From: an uncultured Fodinibius sp.
GTDB taxonomy: Bacteria; Bacteroidota; Rhodothermia; Balneolales; Balneolaceae
Length of the DNA: 64,000 bases
Assembly: GCA_913057775.1 (NCBI GenBank)
Contig: CAJXOG010000003.1
Coordinates: 248,001 to 312,000, forward strand
Direction: 5' to 3'
Made by a program: the position numbers and the translations under genes. The first letter of the stretch is position 1; each line of letters begins with the position of its first letter. The notes under the pieces are model-generated. The model saw only the letters and a program-made list of their open reading frames with translations, had not been told where the DNA came from and did no database searches. Below are positions 25,673 to 34,142 of the stretch, one piece after another.

Positions 25673-26950
25673 ATGCGACTACAGAATAGAATAATTAGCT
25701 TAGTGGCCATCAAGGCATGGGTTTTATCACTAATGCTTGTCATCGGGATGATGTATCCCGGTACTGTATTTGCGCAATCCGGCGATTCCTTGAAAGCTGA
25801 TAGTGAAGATCCCAATATGGTGCCTTATAAAACAGAGCGTAGCGTAGGCCACCATATTTTAGCGGCTCCATCGTATCTGCTGCACTGGGTTAGTCGGCCG
25901 TTAGGCTACGGGGTAAAATATGCCGAAGAGAATTTTCCTCATTGGTTTCAAGGAGAACGAGGTCCCTACGGATTTTTGCCGCTGGTAGAGATCGGGGGCG
26001 AAGAAGGGTTTGCTGCCGGCGCGCTTCTGTATCATGATCATCTATTTTTTAAAGATCACAGAGCGAGGGCAGAAATTTTATTTGGTTCACAAGTATATAA
26101 CGAGTTTGAAATACAATACCAGGTACCTATTAAAGGCATTGAAAATAGCAGCCTGACTTTTGAGGGAGAGTATGAAAATGCTCCCGAGCGTTCATATTAT
26201 GCAGATAACCGCAATGAAGATTTAAGTTATGCCAGTGAATTCGGAAGCATAGAATTGACCTATAAACAGCAGGTAAATAGCTGGTTACAAACCCAAATTA
26301 AGGCGGGTTATCGGGATCGGACTATCAAAACGAGCAGGTATGAAGATGATCTTGATGAGCGGATTCCCTTGTCGCTGCTTGGAAATAGCAAGCTGTTTTC
26401 TGTGGGCAACCGCTGGATATTCAACTATAAAAATGGACGCAAGCGAACGTTGAATGGAACACAGTATGTTGTGGGCGGTAATTGGACGCAATCTGCGGAA
26501 ACGCACTCCCTCAGCTTTATCGAATATTACGGAGAGATCCACCACTTTGTACCTGTATCTATCTTGCCAGAGACACGGCGGCTGGGATTAAAAATGCAGC
26601 TGCACAAGCAAGAGAATTTGGCTTCTCGCAGAATACCGTTCTACGAGCTTAATTCATTGGGGGGTACCCACAATTTACGGGGCTTTCCAAGCAATCGGTT
26701 TCGGGCGCAGGGTAAGCTTCAGCTAACGGCCGAATACCGCTACCCGATCTGGGATTTTCTGGATATGGTGATTTTTGTGGATGAAGGTCAGCCGTTTAAT
26801 AAATACAGTGATCTTTCGTTCGGAGATTTTAGATCCTCTTATGGCTTTGGGTTTCATTTGCTTTCGGATAACGGTCTTGCTTTTCGATCAGAATTTGCTT
26901 TCAGCAATGAAGGCGGACGATTCATCATCAGTATAACGCCTAATTTCTAA
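25673..26950 (+). CDS. Omp85-type outer-membrane barrel without POTRA (copy A)
   Basis: A signal peptide (hydrophobic run ending near VFAQ) leads to a barrel of about 425 residues. The Omp85 barrel signature is present: LGGTHNLRGFPSNRFRAQG holds the RGF motif, then EYRYPIWDF, VIFVDEGQPF and a final phenylalanine in IISITPNF. No POTRA domain is present, so it is a compact BamA/TamA-like barrel. I chose ATG 25673, two bases after the preceding stop and with GAGGA upstream, over an ATG at 25655 that overlaps the translocase gene. A homologue lies at 34625. Confidence 0.85.
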   Translation: MRLQNRIISLVAIKAWVLSLMLVIGMMYPGTVFAQSGDSLKADSEDPNMVPYKTERSVGHHILAAPSYLLHWVSRPLGYGVKYAEENFPHWFQGERGPYGFLPLVEIGGEEGFAAGALLYHDHLFFKDHRARAEILFGSQVYNEFEIQYQVPIKGIENSSLTFEGEYENAPERSYYADNRNEDLSYASEFGSIELTYKQQVNSWLQTQIKAGYRDRTIKTSRYEDDLDERIPLSLLGNSKLFSVGNRWIFNYKNGRKRTLNGTQYVVGGNWTQSAETHSLSFIEYYGEIHHFVPVSILPETRRLGLKMQLHKQENLASRRIPFYELNSLGGTHNLRGFPSNRFRAQGKLQLTAEYRYPIWDFLDMVIFVDEGQPFNKYSDLSFGDFRSSYGFGFHLLSDNGLAFRSEFAFSNEGGRFIISITPNF

Positions 26951-28656
26951 TGATTTCTTTTTTGAATATTTATCGATCTCATATTGTAATTATAATCACG
27001 CTGTTAGCTATGAGTATTCTCCAGGGATGTTCATCCACGAAGCCATATGCCGAAGATGCTATAAAAACATTTGATCCTGACACCACACGAATTGATCGTC
27101 CCGAAGAGCAGCCACAATACCAATACTGGGATCGTATTGATAACACTATTTTCCATCAGCTCGAAAAGCCGTTGGATTTGAATCGTACGGTACGATTTGT
27201 TGGACGTAAGCTGGGCGTTAGTGATAAACGTCAGGCCGATAATGTGAATAAGCTGGATGAAGTTCCTGAATCGAGCTGGTACACCCGGCGTCACTATTTT
27301 AATGAAATGAGTCCCAAAGAATTGGCTTCCGGACCCAATACCGTTGCGCCTGATACGGCGGGGTCATGGACGATATTCAAAGCCAAGTTAGAGGGCGCTA
27401 ACTCAGGATTTTTTATTGAGGACGAAAACGAAAATCGCTACCTCATAAAATTTGACGGCTACGACTATCCAGAATTAACGACCGCTGCAGAAGTGATTGG
27501 AACCAAGGTTTTCTACGCAGCAGGCTATACTGTTCCAGAATCGGTAATCACCTATTTTGATCCCAATAAAGTAAGTATCAAGGAAGGTGTTACTGTTGAG
27601 GAAGACGGAGAAAAACGACCCATGACAATGGAGGATTATCGCGCCATTGTTGCAAAACGTCCCGTTAATGAGGAGGGCAAAATTCGGGCGTTAGCCAGCA
27701 AATTTGTAGCCGGAATTCCGGTGGGGCCATGGAATTTTGAGGGCACGGTAAAAGGCGATCCCAACGACCGGGTGGCGCATGAGCACCGGCGGGAGCTGCG
27801 CGGCATGCGGGTAATCAGTTCGTGGCTTAATGATACCGATCGGCGCGATGCCAATACCATGGCGGTATACAACGATAGCGGCTATATTGATCATTACGTG
27901 CAGGATTTTGGCAATACGCTTGGTGCTAACGGCACATCTATTCATCAACCCATACAGGGACAGGCCTATTTGATTGATCCCCGGTATATGATGGTTTCAG
28001 CCTTTTCTTTGGGAGGATATATCACTCCCTGGGAAACGATTGAAGTCGATGTTCCATATCCGGCGGCGGGTTATTTCAGAGCTGATGTTTTTAAGCCCGG
28101 TCGCTGGGTGCCGACGCATCCGCTGCCACCGTTTGAGAATATGACGTTGCGCGATTCTTTCTGGGGGACTAAGCACGTGATGAGTTTCTCCAATGAAGAT
28201 ATCCGAGCCATTGTAGCAACAGGAAAATATTCTAATCCCAAAGCCGAAGAATATATTGCGGAAACACTGATTGCCCGCCGCGATAAAATCGGGCACTACT
28301 GGTTTGCAAAGATTAATCCGCTGGATCGGTTTGAGGCAGAAATAGTGATTAATACTCTCAGACTTTCTTTTGATGACTTGGCCGTGAGTGGCAATTTAGT
28401 AGATGCTTCTGGTCATCAGTATCAGGGGCAGATTAAGGTGGGGCAAAAAATATTGGTTGATAAACTGAAGGCGAATAAGCCGGAGTTTACGATAGAATTG
28501 AATGAAGCTATCCCAAACAGAGATCAAAAAATGGTACTCAACTTTGTTATTCAAGCAAAGGGAGAATTCCTTGCCGGAAATGGTAAAACAGTGACAGTGT
28601 ATATTGAGATCCAAAATGATGAAAGCAGGGTAGTGGGCATTCAGCGTGAAGAGTAA
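26950..28656 (+). CDS. Predicted outer-membrane lipoprotein with kinase-like motifs (copy A)
   Basis: A 568-residue protein with a lipoprotein signal (SILQGC, lipid Cys27), overlapping the barrel stop by one base. It has no family I can name, but motifs follow a protein-kinase/HipA-like order: Lys167 in NRYLIKFDGYDYP, Glu181 in LTTAAEVIGTKVF, a hinge-like RALASKFVAGIPVGP, Asp297 and Asn302 in WLNDTDRRDANTMAV (D-x4-N, as in catalytic loops), and Asp319 in VQDFGNTLG. The spacing from N to DFG (17) is near that of HipA and lipid kinases. A homologue at 35938 keeps all of these. I infer an extracytoplasmic kinase-fold protein; activity and substrate are unknown, and the C-terminal 100 residues look like a beta-rich tail. 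Confidence 0.75.
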   Translation: MISFLNIYRSHIVIIITLLAMSILQGCSSTKPYAEDAIKTFDPDTTRIDRPEEQPQYQYWDRIDNTIFHQLEKPLDLNRTVRFVGRKLGVSDKRQADNVNKLDEVPESSWYTRRHYFNEMSPKELASGPNTVAPDTAGSWTIFKAKLEGANSGFFIEDENENRYLIKFDGYDYPELTTAAEVIGTKVFYAAGYTVPESVITYFDPNKVSIKEGVTVEEDGEKRPMTMEDYRAIVAKRPVNEEGKIRALASKFVAGIPVGPWNFEGTVKGDPNDRVAHEHRRELRGMRVISSWLNDTDRRDANTMAVYNDSGYIDHYVQDFGNTLGANGTSIHQPIQGQAYLIDPRYMMVSAFSLGGYITPWETIEVDVPYPAAGYFRADVFKPGRWVPTHPLPPFENMTLRDSFWGTKHVMSFSNEDIRAIVATGKYSNPKAEEYIAETLIARRDKIGHYWFAKINPLDRFEAEIVINTLRLSFDDLAVSGNLVDASGHQYQGQIKVGQKILVDKLKANKPEFTIELNEAIPNRDQKMVLNFVIQAKGEFLAGNGKTVTVYIEIQNDESRVVGIQREE

Positions 28657-28677
28657 ACGAATTAAAAAATTATATCG

Positions 28678-29829
28678 ATGAAGAAGTATATCATAATTTT
28701 AGTGGTTTTAACTATTGTTGCAGGATGTGTGTCTACTAAACCACCTTCTGCCGATAGTGTTCCGGTTGTGGAAAATAGTGCGCAGCCCGATGAGAGTGAT
28801 CGATTGTATTCGGTGTTTTTGGTTGGTGATGCGGGTGATGCTTCACTGAATCCGCTGGAGCCGAGCTTGTCGGTATTGCGTGAGAAATTGCAACAGACAG
28901 GAGAAAATAGTGCGGTCGTTTTTTTAGGAGATAATGTATATCCGCATGGGCTGCCTCGAGAAGATCACCGCAAGCGACAGCGAGCAGAAAAACGCTTGCA
29001 GGCACAATTTAAATCAGTAGAAAATTATGAGGGCGAAGTCATATTTTTGTCGGGTAATCACGATTGGAATTCCAGCCGTAAAAAAGGATTACAAGCGGTG
29101 AATCGACAAGAACGTTTTGTAGAGGAATCGCTAAATCGTGGTAATGTTTTTCTGCCGGATGGAGGGTTGCCCGGACCGTCCGTGTTAGAAGCGGGAAATG
29201 ATGAATTTAAGCTGTCGATTATTGCATTGAACACACAGTGGTGGTTGTATCCCCATAAAAAGCCGGGGGCTGAAACGGAAGCCGAATATGAATCAACGAA
29301 AGAGCAGGTGATCCGGGATCTAAAGAAAGCTGTTGCTGATACTACGGTTGATCAAGTGTTGGTGGTGGGGCACCATCCAATGTATTCGAATGGAACAAAC
29401 GGGGGTAAATTTCCCTTGAAAACACACTTGTTGCCACCGGTTGGAGGATCGCTATATGTGTTGTATCGTAATATTTTTGGTACGGCACAGGATATTTCCT
29501 CACGAAAGTACGGTAAATTTAAGGAGCAGTTGACGACTGTTTTTGCCGAGCGTAATCCATTGATTTACGCTTCGGGCCACGATCACAGCCTGCAGTACAT
29601 CACTTTTGATGATGAGCGACGCAACCAACATTATATCATCAGCGGATCAGGGACGGTTACGAGTTATGTCAAAAATCCCGAGTTACCCAACTTTGGTATC
29701 CAGCAGAAAGGATTTTCAGCACTGCATTATTATAAGAAGGGCATTTGGATTGAATTTTGGAATGAGCAAGGCAAAAGACTTTTTGAACAAGAAATTACCT
29801 CGATTCATAAAAAAGAATGGGCAAAATAA
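28678..29829 (+). CDS. Metallophosphoesterase lipoprotein (copy A)
   Basis: A 383-residue calcineurin-like phosphoesterase with a lipoprotein signal (TIVAGC, Cys17). The two-metal motifs are all present in order: GDAGD, VFLGDNVYP, LSGNHDWNSS, VVGHHPMYSN and SGHDHSLQY. It hydrolyses phosphate esters outside the cytoplasm; the substrate is unknown. Its relatives in Bacteroidota are often found with, or fused to, Omp85-like barrels, and here a barrel gene lies two genes upstream. It starts 21 bases after the kinase-like lipoprotein and may oppose it. Confidence 0.9.
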   Translation: MKKYIIILVVLTIVAGCVSTKPPSADSVPVVENSAQPDESDRLYSVFLVGDAGDASLNPLEPSLSVLREKLQQTGENSAVVFLGDNVYPHGLPREDHRKRQRAEKRLQAQFKSVENYEGEVIFLSGNHDWNSSRKKGLQAVNRQERFVEESLNRGNVFLPDGGLPGPSVLEAGNDEFKLSIIALNTQWWLYPHKKPGAETEAEYESTKEQVIRDLKKAVADTTVDQVLVVGHHPMYSNGTNGGKFPLKTHLLPPVGGSLYVLYRNIFGTAQDISSRKYGKFKEQLTTVFAERNPLIYASGHDHSLQYITFDDERRNQHYIISGSGTVTSYVKNPELPNFGIQQKGFSALHYYKKGIWIEFWNEQGKRLFEQEITSIHKKEWAK

Positions 29830-29844
29830 ATAAAGGGTAGAAGT

Positions 29845-30336
29845 ATGGAAGCTACAGATGAAAAGGTCTATGAGAAAAAGAAGGCTTTTGTAGAAGAAGT
29901 GAGCCTCATTTTTGAGCAGCAGGGTCATTCTCGAATCAGTGGGCAAATTTTGGGCTGGCTGCATGTTTGCAAGCCACCGGAGCAGTCGTTTAGTGACTTA
30001 GTTGAGCATTTGAATGTGAGCAAAGCCTCAATCAGCAATATGACCCGATTGCTTATGCAGGCGGGATTTATTGAAAAAGTGCGTATGCCCGGTGAACGCC
30101 AAACCTATTTTAAACTTGTTGACCATGCCTGGTGCAAGGTGATGGAAAGGCATCTCGAGAACATGAAGAAGCTGCGCGATATCTCGGCAAAATACCTTGC
30201 CGAATTGAATGCCGAAAGAGAGACAGAAATCGATCGGCTGAATGAAATGCATGATTTCTACGATTTTGTTACTGAGAATTTTCCGGAATCAATTGAAGCA
30301 TATAAAAAGAGCTGTCGGAGCAACGGGCAGCAGTGA
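29845..30336 (+). CDS. GbsR/MarR family regulator (copy A)
   Basis: A 163-residue winged-helix protein of the GbsR type. The DNA-binding part is GRISGQILGWLHVCKPPEQSF-like followed by LNVSKASISNMTRLLMQAGFIEKVRMPGERQTYF; the second half is a helical dimerisation region. It is the last gene of the translocase operon, 15 bases after the phosphoesterase, and closely resembles the protein at 33624. Its likely target is the palindrome before the operon (22864-22901), giving autoregulation. The effector is unknown. Confidence 0.9.
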   Translation: MEATDEKVYEKKKAFVEEVSLIFEQQGHSRISGQILGWLHVCKPPEQSFSDLVEHLNVSKASISNMTRLLMQAGFIEKVRMPGERQTYFKLVDHAWCKVMERHLENMKKLRDISAKYLAELNAERETEIDRLNEMHDFYDFVTENFPESIEAYKKSCRSNGQQ

Positions 30337-30356
30337 TGGGTAATATGGATCACTTT

Positions 30357-30557
30357 CTAAACGGCTTTTTCGTCAAGAATTTTTTTAAACGAATCTTCCA
30401 GGTTGGCATCTATGATACTCTTTGCCAGCTGATGCAATTGCACTTTTCCAAGATTTGATAGTACCACTCGACTTTGAGCAGTTTCCGGCGCTTGCGATAT
30501 AAAAATGGAATCGGTGTCAATATTTATTTGAAACTTGTAGTCTGTTTGGTTAGCCAT
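30357..30557 (-). CDS. Small hypothetical protein
   Basis: A 66-residue soluble protein, unrecognised (NTDYKFQI-like N terminus, ending FKKILDEKAV). It is convergent with operon A and 17 bases downstream of another hypothetical gene on the same strand. Residues 5-30 look beta-stranded and 35-60 helical. Confidence 0.55.
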   Translation of the reverse strand: MANQTDYKFQINIDTDSIFISQAPETAQSRVVLSNLGKVQLHQLAKSIIDANLEDSFKKILDEKAV

Positions 30558-30574
30558 AATACAAACAAAATATC

Positions 30575-30967
30575 TTACCTTTTTTGATCTGTATTTAGGT
30601 TTGAAAAAAAGAACTGTCCCTGTTTGGGTACATTTGGAATTTCCTCGGAACTATTGGGTCGCCGTGCATCCTTAAATCTGCCTTTTTCGGTATTGGCATA
30701 TGCTAAAGCATCAGGTAACTCAAAAAAGCGCTTTAAGACCGTTTTGGATTTGTCTTGCACTTTTACCTGAACCTCATACATTTTCCCTTTGTCTTTGACA
30801 TCGGTCTTATCTATCCACAAGTATATCCACCGTTCATCCGGAGTAATACGAACAGTTGCTTTTTCTTTCCAATTACGTTCGGTAATCTCTTTTGCAATAT
30901 TTTCAGGATCAATGCCAAACAATGGATCTTTGCTACTTGCCATTTTCCTGCTTGTTATTTCTGCCAT
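30575..30967 (-). CDS. Hypothetical protein
   Basis: A 130-residue soluble protein that I do not recognise. It has a beta-rich centre (ATVRITPDERWIYLWIDKTDV) and a charged C-terminal tail. It lies between a 66-residue hypothetical gene and the broken VWA gene, all on the minus strand, in a region of decayed genes. Confidence 0.55.
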   Translation of the reverse strand: MAEITSRKMASSKDPLFGIDPENIAKEITERNWKEKATVRITPDERWIYLWIDKTDVKDKGKMYEVQVKVQDKSKTVLKRFFELPDALAYANTEKGRFKDARRPNSSEEIPNVPKQGQFFFSNLNTDQKR

Positions 30968-31009
30968 ATCTTCTGACTGTTTTGGTTAAAAATCGCCACA
31001 ATCTATTAG

Positions 31010-31638
31010 CTATTCTTTCGAATCTTCAGGCTCAGGTTCTTTGCGGTAGCTTGCGGTTAACTCTGAGGAGTTATCATAGGCCTTGCGTGTTCCTTCGCCT
31101 GAGGCTTCAAAATTAAACGTATTTTCAGCTTTGATTCCAATGCCCCCGGCTTCGGCAAAAGCGTCCTGATTGGCGCCGCCATAGATAAATTCCCAAGAGT
31201 ACTTCGACTCCTGATGCTCGATCATCTCTTTCACCTGATCCTTGTTGTAATCCGAGCTGGCGTTTTCATCCCATCCGTTAGAATAAATACGATTACATTC
31301 TCAGGTTTCTCTGATTCCGGGAGTGAATCCAGACGTTGACCAACACGATCCACGGTTCGCCCAACGGCATCCAGCAGCGCCGTCATGCCTGAAGGCTGAT
31401 AGGTTTGTCCTGTAAGGTCGTCAACCTCATTGATATCTTTTCCGTCATGGATTAGCTGATACCGGTCGTCAAACAAAGCGAAGGTCACATTGGCCTCGCG
31501 ATCAATGTTTCGCTGCTGTTCCAGGAAGGAATTGAATCCGCCAATGGCATTTTCCTTGATGGTGTCCATGGATCCTGATTTGTCTATGATTAATACAAGT
31601 TCATCTCTATCCATAATATTATCAACTCTTGGTTTCAA
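31010..31638 (-). pseudogene. VWA-domain protein broken by a one-base frameshift
   Basis: The first 120 codons (from 31638, or the internal ATG at 31614) encode a von Willebrand A domain with MIDAS motif DKSGSMD, GGFNSFLEQQ, PSGMTALLDAVG and VIFILTDGM. After that the frame runs into an unrelated tail and stop. In the next frame the expected VWA end continues: DENASSDYNKDQVKEMIEH, then KYSWEFIYGGANQDAFAEAG to a stop at 31010. Restoring one base near 31265-31268 (ATGAAAACGCC against an expected ATGGAAAACGCC) rejoins the two into about 209 residues. It could be a real null mutation or a sequencing error. Confidence 0.8.
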
Positions 31639-31702
31639 TTATGATGTAAGTTAGCTGAGCATCTTATTTATCAAATTTACTATGGGTCCTTTAAATATAT
31701 AG

Positions 31703-31933
31703 CGTACACTGTCAGATTATGTCAGGTGGATTTTAAGTAGTTCTTTTAGACATTATAGTTCTAAAATTGAAGCTCATAATCATCCCAGTGACAATCTACA
31801 GCCATCCGGATCGGACAGAAAGCTCATTGAACGGATAAAGAAATCGGGTGAGTTGCTGGGGATTACCCTGAAGGATCATATTATCCTAACTGCTTATGAT
31901 TATGTCTCATTTCGGGCCAAAGGGATGCTATAA
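31703..31933 (+). pseudogene. radC remnant (JAB-domain C terminus)
   Basis: The plus frame ending in TAA at 31931-31933 reads AHNHPSDNLQPSGSDRKLIE, then LLGITLKDHIILTAYDYVSF. This is the end of RadC-family proteins, including the HNHPSG metal-binding motif (here HNHPSD) and the family's DHxI and YVSFRE elements (here YVSFRAKGML). Upstream the frame stays open only to about 31703 and grows unlike RadC. Two thirds of the gene are missing. RadC genes often travel with mobile elements. Confidence 0.75.
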
Positions 31934-32108
31934 TCGGCTTTTTCGGGAAAAGGGGAGGGCGACCTTCTCTTTTAGATTACGACTTTAGAATCTGTTTCTG
32001 TTATCCTATTTATCAAAATTTCGAAAATTTCCTATTTGTGTACTCTCCTTAATCTTTTGTATATACCTCTTTAACCATGTATCTAAAACAAATAAACAAA
32101 ATATCACT

Positions 32109-32300
32109 ATGGATGAAAGCACAGGTAGTCTCTTCGATCAAATGAAAGAAGAGTGGGAAAAGTTAGAAGAAAATCACGAAGACTTCGATCAAAAGGATAA
32201 TAAAGCTGCTGGTCGTAGAGCCAGGAAAGCTGCCAATAACTTGAAGAAGTTGTTGACGCCCTACAAGAAAGCTTCTGTAGATGAAGCCAAAGAGATTTAG
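32109..32300 (+). CDS. Histone H1-like small basic protein
   Basis: A 63-residue protein with an acidic helical N-terminal half and a basic second half (DNKAAGRRARKAANNLKKLL, then TPYKKASVDEAKE). The pattern K-A-A-G-x-R-x-R-K-A fits the small histone H1/Hc1-like proteins common in Bacteroidota, which bind nucleic acid. The gene is isolated and followed by a terminator. Confidence 0.65.
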   Translation: MDESTGSLFDQMKEEWEKLEENHEDFDQKDNKAAGRRARKAANNLKKLLTPYKKASVDEAKEI

Positions 32301-32323
32301 GGAGAAGATCGTATAAGAGTTCG

Positions 32324-32358
32324 AAAAGGGATGCGGATTATTCTGTATCCCTTTTTTT
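32324..32358 (+). terminator. Terminator after the H1-like gene
   Basis: A stem AAAGGGATGCGG with CTGTATCCCTTT (two wobbles) is followed by a T-run of seven. Confidence 0.75.
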
Positions 32359-32867
32359 AGTTTTAAAATTGTGCTGATGAAGAAAGAGCGCGATCAGATA
32401 AAAGAGGGAGCATCACTGAGCAGATCGGGAAGCTCAAACAGGAAAAGCTGGTGATGGACTGGACGGTATAGCATATTTATTAGGAGTTGGGAGCCAGTAA
32501 CAAATACGATGGTTGCCGTAAATTAGTTCGAGTAGCTACATTATGAGCTCAAATTTGCTTCAATGAGCCCAGAGAGTTCCCAGAATTTTTTTATTATCCC
32601 TAAAATTCATTCATTATTTTGCAAATAAAAAAAGCCTCTAACTTGTTGACAGTCAGATATTTAGTAGAGAGTACGCCTGAGAGGATTCGAACCCCTAACC
32701 TCCTGATCCGTAATCTATGCGATATATTCCTGTGCGCGAAATGGGCCGCGATTTTGGGATTCTATGTAGTACTTTTTGTAGTACCGAAGGGGAATGGTGG
32801 GAAATGTTTTCCCGATTATCTTACTATTCACTAATGTATGAATACTGGACTTAGTCCAAACAAATTT
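32359..32867. other. Non-coding stretch of the decayed island
   Basis: Apart from the tRNA-like fragment, I see no gene in this stretch. The longest open frame overlaps the antisense of the tRNA fragment and is not a gene. Degenerate coding scraps may be present but none was recognised. Confidence 0.5.
32672..32722 (-). other. 3' fragment of tRNA-Arg(ACG)-like gene, possible att site
   Basis: Read on the minus strand, this gives an anticodon-loop-like TTACGGA, a variable region, the T arm AGGGGTTCGAATCCTCT (five pairs, one wobble), a 7-base acceptor strand CAGGCGT and discriminator A. The 5' half with the D arm is missing and the anticodon stem is imperfect. tRNA 3' ends are duplicated when integrating elements insert, so this is probably a left-over attachment site. 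Confidence 0.65.
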
Positions 32868-33491
32868 TCAGAAAATTATTCCAATATTTATGGGCAAGTA
32901 TTGGGTACGACGGCTCTCGAAAAAAGCGGTTGTGTATTTAATTTCTACAAATGCCGATACCTTTCTGCCAACGAGGTAATTGATCCCAATAGCTGAATTT
33001 GCCCCAAATGTTGCTTCAGAATCGGAGTCAACCGTGAATGTATTTGTAGAAGTAGTCACATCTACATCACTTCGAACGGAGCGGAAAAAACCTCCTCCTA
33101 TTTTGAAATATGGTGTGACTCTGTTATCAAAGGTTTCATAGTTAAAAATCACATTCCCCATTATAGTCCCGATTTCTGATGCCCCACCATCAAGGCTTGT
33201 ATTAGAATTTAAGTTTAAGTCGCTTCTAAAACCTGACTCGTCGAATGCAAAGCGATGGTAGGATCCATAGAGTTGCAGAGTTACTCTTGGATTAATTTTA
33301 TAGCCAACACCCATTCCTCCACCAGGTCCTATATGCCAACCGCGATTAAATCCATCCGGGCTAACAGGTACAGCTATACCTGTATTAATTGAGATTTGTA
33401 TTCTATTCTCATTTTGAGTTTGCGCCACTGACACCTGTGATTGAAATGCCAGCAAGAATATGAGGAGTATGCAACATTTTATTGATTTCAT
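32868..33491 (-). CDS. Small outer-membrane beta-barrel protein
   Basis: A 207-residue protein with a signal peptide (cleavage likely after VSVAQ) and alternating beta strands, ending in LPINIGIIF with terminal Phe. It resembles the 8-strand PorT/OmpW-like barrels of Bacteroidota, without a recognisable specific family. It is divergent from the second GbsR gene and shares with it a region holding an operator-like palindrome (33551-33570). Confidence 0.75.
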   Translation of the reverse strand: MKSIKCCILLIFLLAFQSQVSVAQTQNENRIQISINTGIAVPVSPDGFNRGWHIGPGGGMGVGYKINPRVTLQLYGSYHRFAFDESGFRSDLNLNSNTSLDGGASEIGTIMGNVIFNYETFDNRVTPYFKIGGGFFRSVRSDVDVTTSTNTFTVDSDSEATFGANSAIGINYLVGRKVSAFVEIKYTTAFFESRRTQYLPINIGIIF

Positions 33492-33550
33492 TACTTACTT
33501 ATTTAGTTTAATGGCAGGATGAACTTCTTTATACGTTAAAATATTTATTA

Positions 33551-33570
33551 TGTTCAGTATAAACTAAATA
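33551..33570. promoter_or_regulatory. Operator-like palindrome, site 5
   Basis: TGTTCA-GTATAAAC-TAAATA matches the shared core TGTTTA-N8-TAAACA at 10 of 12 positions. It lies between the small barrel gene (leftward) and the second GbsR gene (rightward, 54 bases away), as expected for autoregulation. Confidence 0.5.
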
Positions 33571-33623
33571 TTTTTTATATTTTTAATCTTACAGAATCCA
33601 ATTAGCCTAAATACCTATATTTT

Positions 33624-34103
33624 ATGTCTGCAGACGATACGTATAAACAGAAAAAGCAATTTGTTGAGGAAGTAAGCTTGCTTATTGAGGAAAGCGGGAA
33701 ACCTCGGATATCAGGTCAAATAATGGGGTGGCTTATGGTATGTGACCCACCTGAGCAATCATTTTCTGATTTAGTAGAGCACCTCGAAGTCAGCAAGGGA
33801 TCCGTCAGCAATATGACTCGTATGCTAGTACAATCGGGACTCATTGAAAAAGTGCGGCTACCAGGCGAACGACAAATACACTTCAGGATCAAAGAAGGTG
33901 CATGGGTAGATGTGCTGGAAAAGGAACTTGAGTCTATCAATTCCTTGAAAAACATTTCGGACAAGGGGCTAAAGATTTTGAAAAAGGAGCCAGGTACTGA
34001 TAAATCTCGTCTTAAGGAGATGAATAAGTTTTACAAATTTGCAGAAAAAAATCTGCCACGCCTCATCGAAGAATATAAAGAAGAACATTTTGATCAGGTT
34101 TGA
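33624..34103 (+). CDS. GbsR/MarR family regulator (copy B)
   Basis: A 159-residue paralogue of the regulator at 29845. Shared stretches include RISGQI(L/M)GWL, PPEQSFSDLVEHL, VSK(A/G) and GLIEKVRLPGERQ, so the DNA-contacting helix is nearly the same (SKGSVSNMTRMLVQSG here). It precedes the second barrel/kinase-like/transporter set and probably controls it. The similar recognition helices suggest that both regulators could read the same palindromes. Confidence 0.9.
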   Translation: MSADDTYKQKKQFVEEVSLLIEESGKPRISGQIMGWLMVCDPPEQSFSDLVEHLEVSKGSVSNMTRMLVQSGLIEKVRLPGERQIHFRIKEGAWVDVLEKELESINSLKNISDKGLKILKKEPGTDKSRLKEMNKFYKFAEKNLPRLIEEYKEEHFDQV

Positions 34104-34142
34104 GCAAAAAGGTATCCATGTAAGGGGTTTAATACTAACTAC

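Noticed and set aside
26950-28656. HipA toxin
   Set aside because: The D-x4-N and DFG spacing is HipA-like, but the lipobox puts the protein outside the cytoplasm, there is no HipB partner, and overall sequence is different.
32619-32834. Open frame reading STPERIRTPNLLIRN
   Set aside because: This frame is the antisense of a tRNA 3' half; the PNLLIR pattern is a known false product of tRNA regions.
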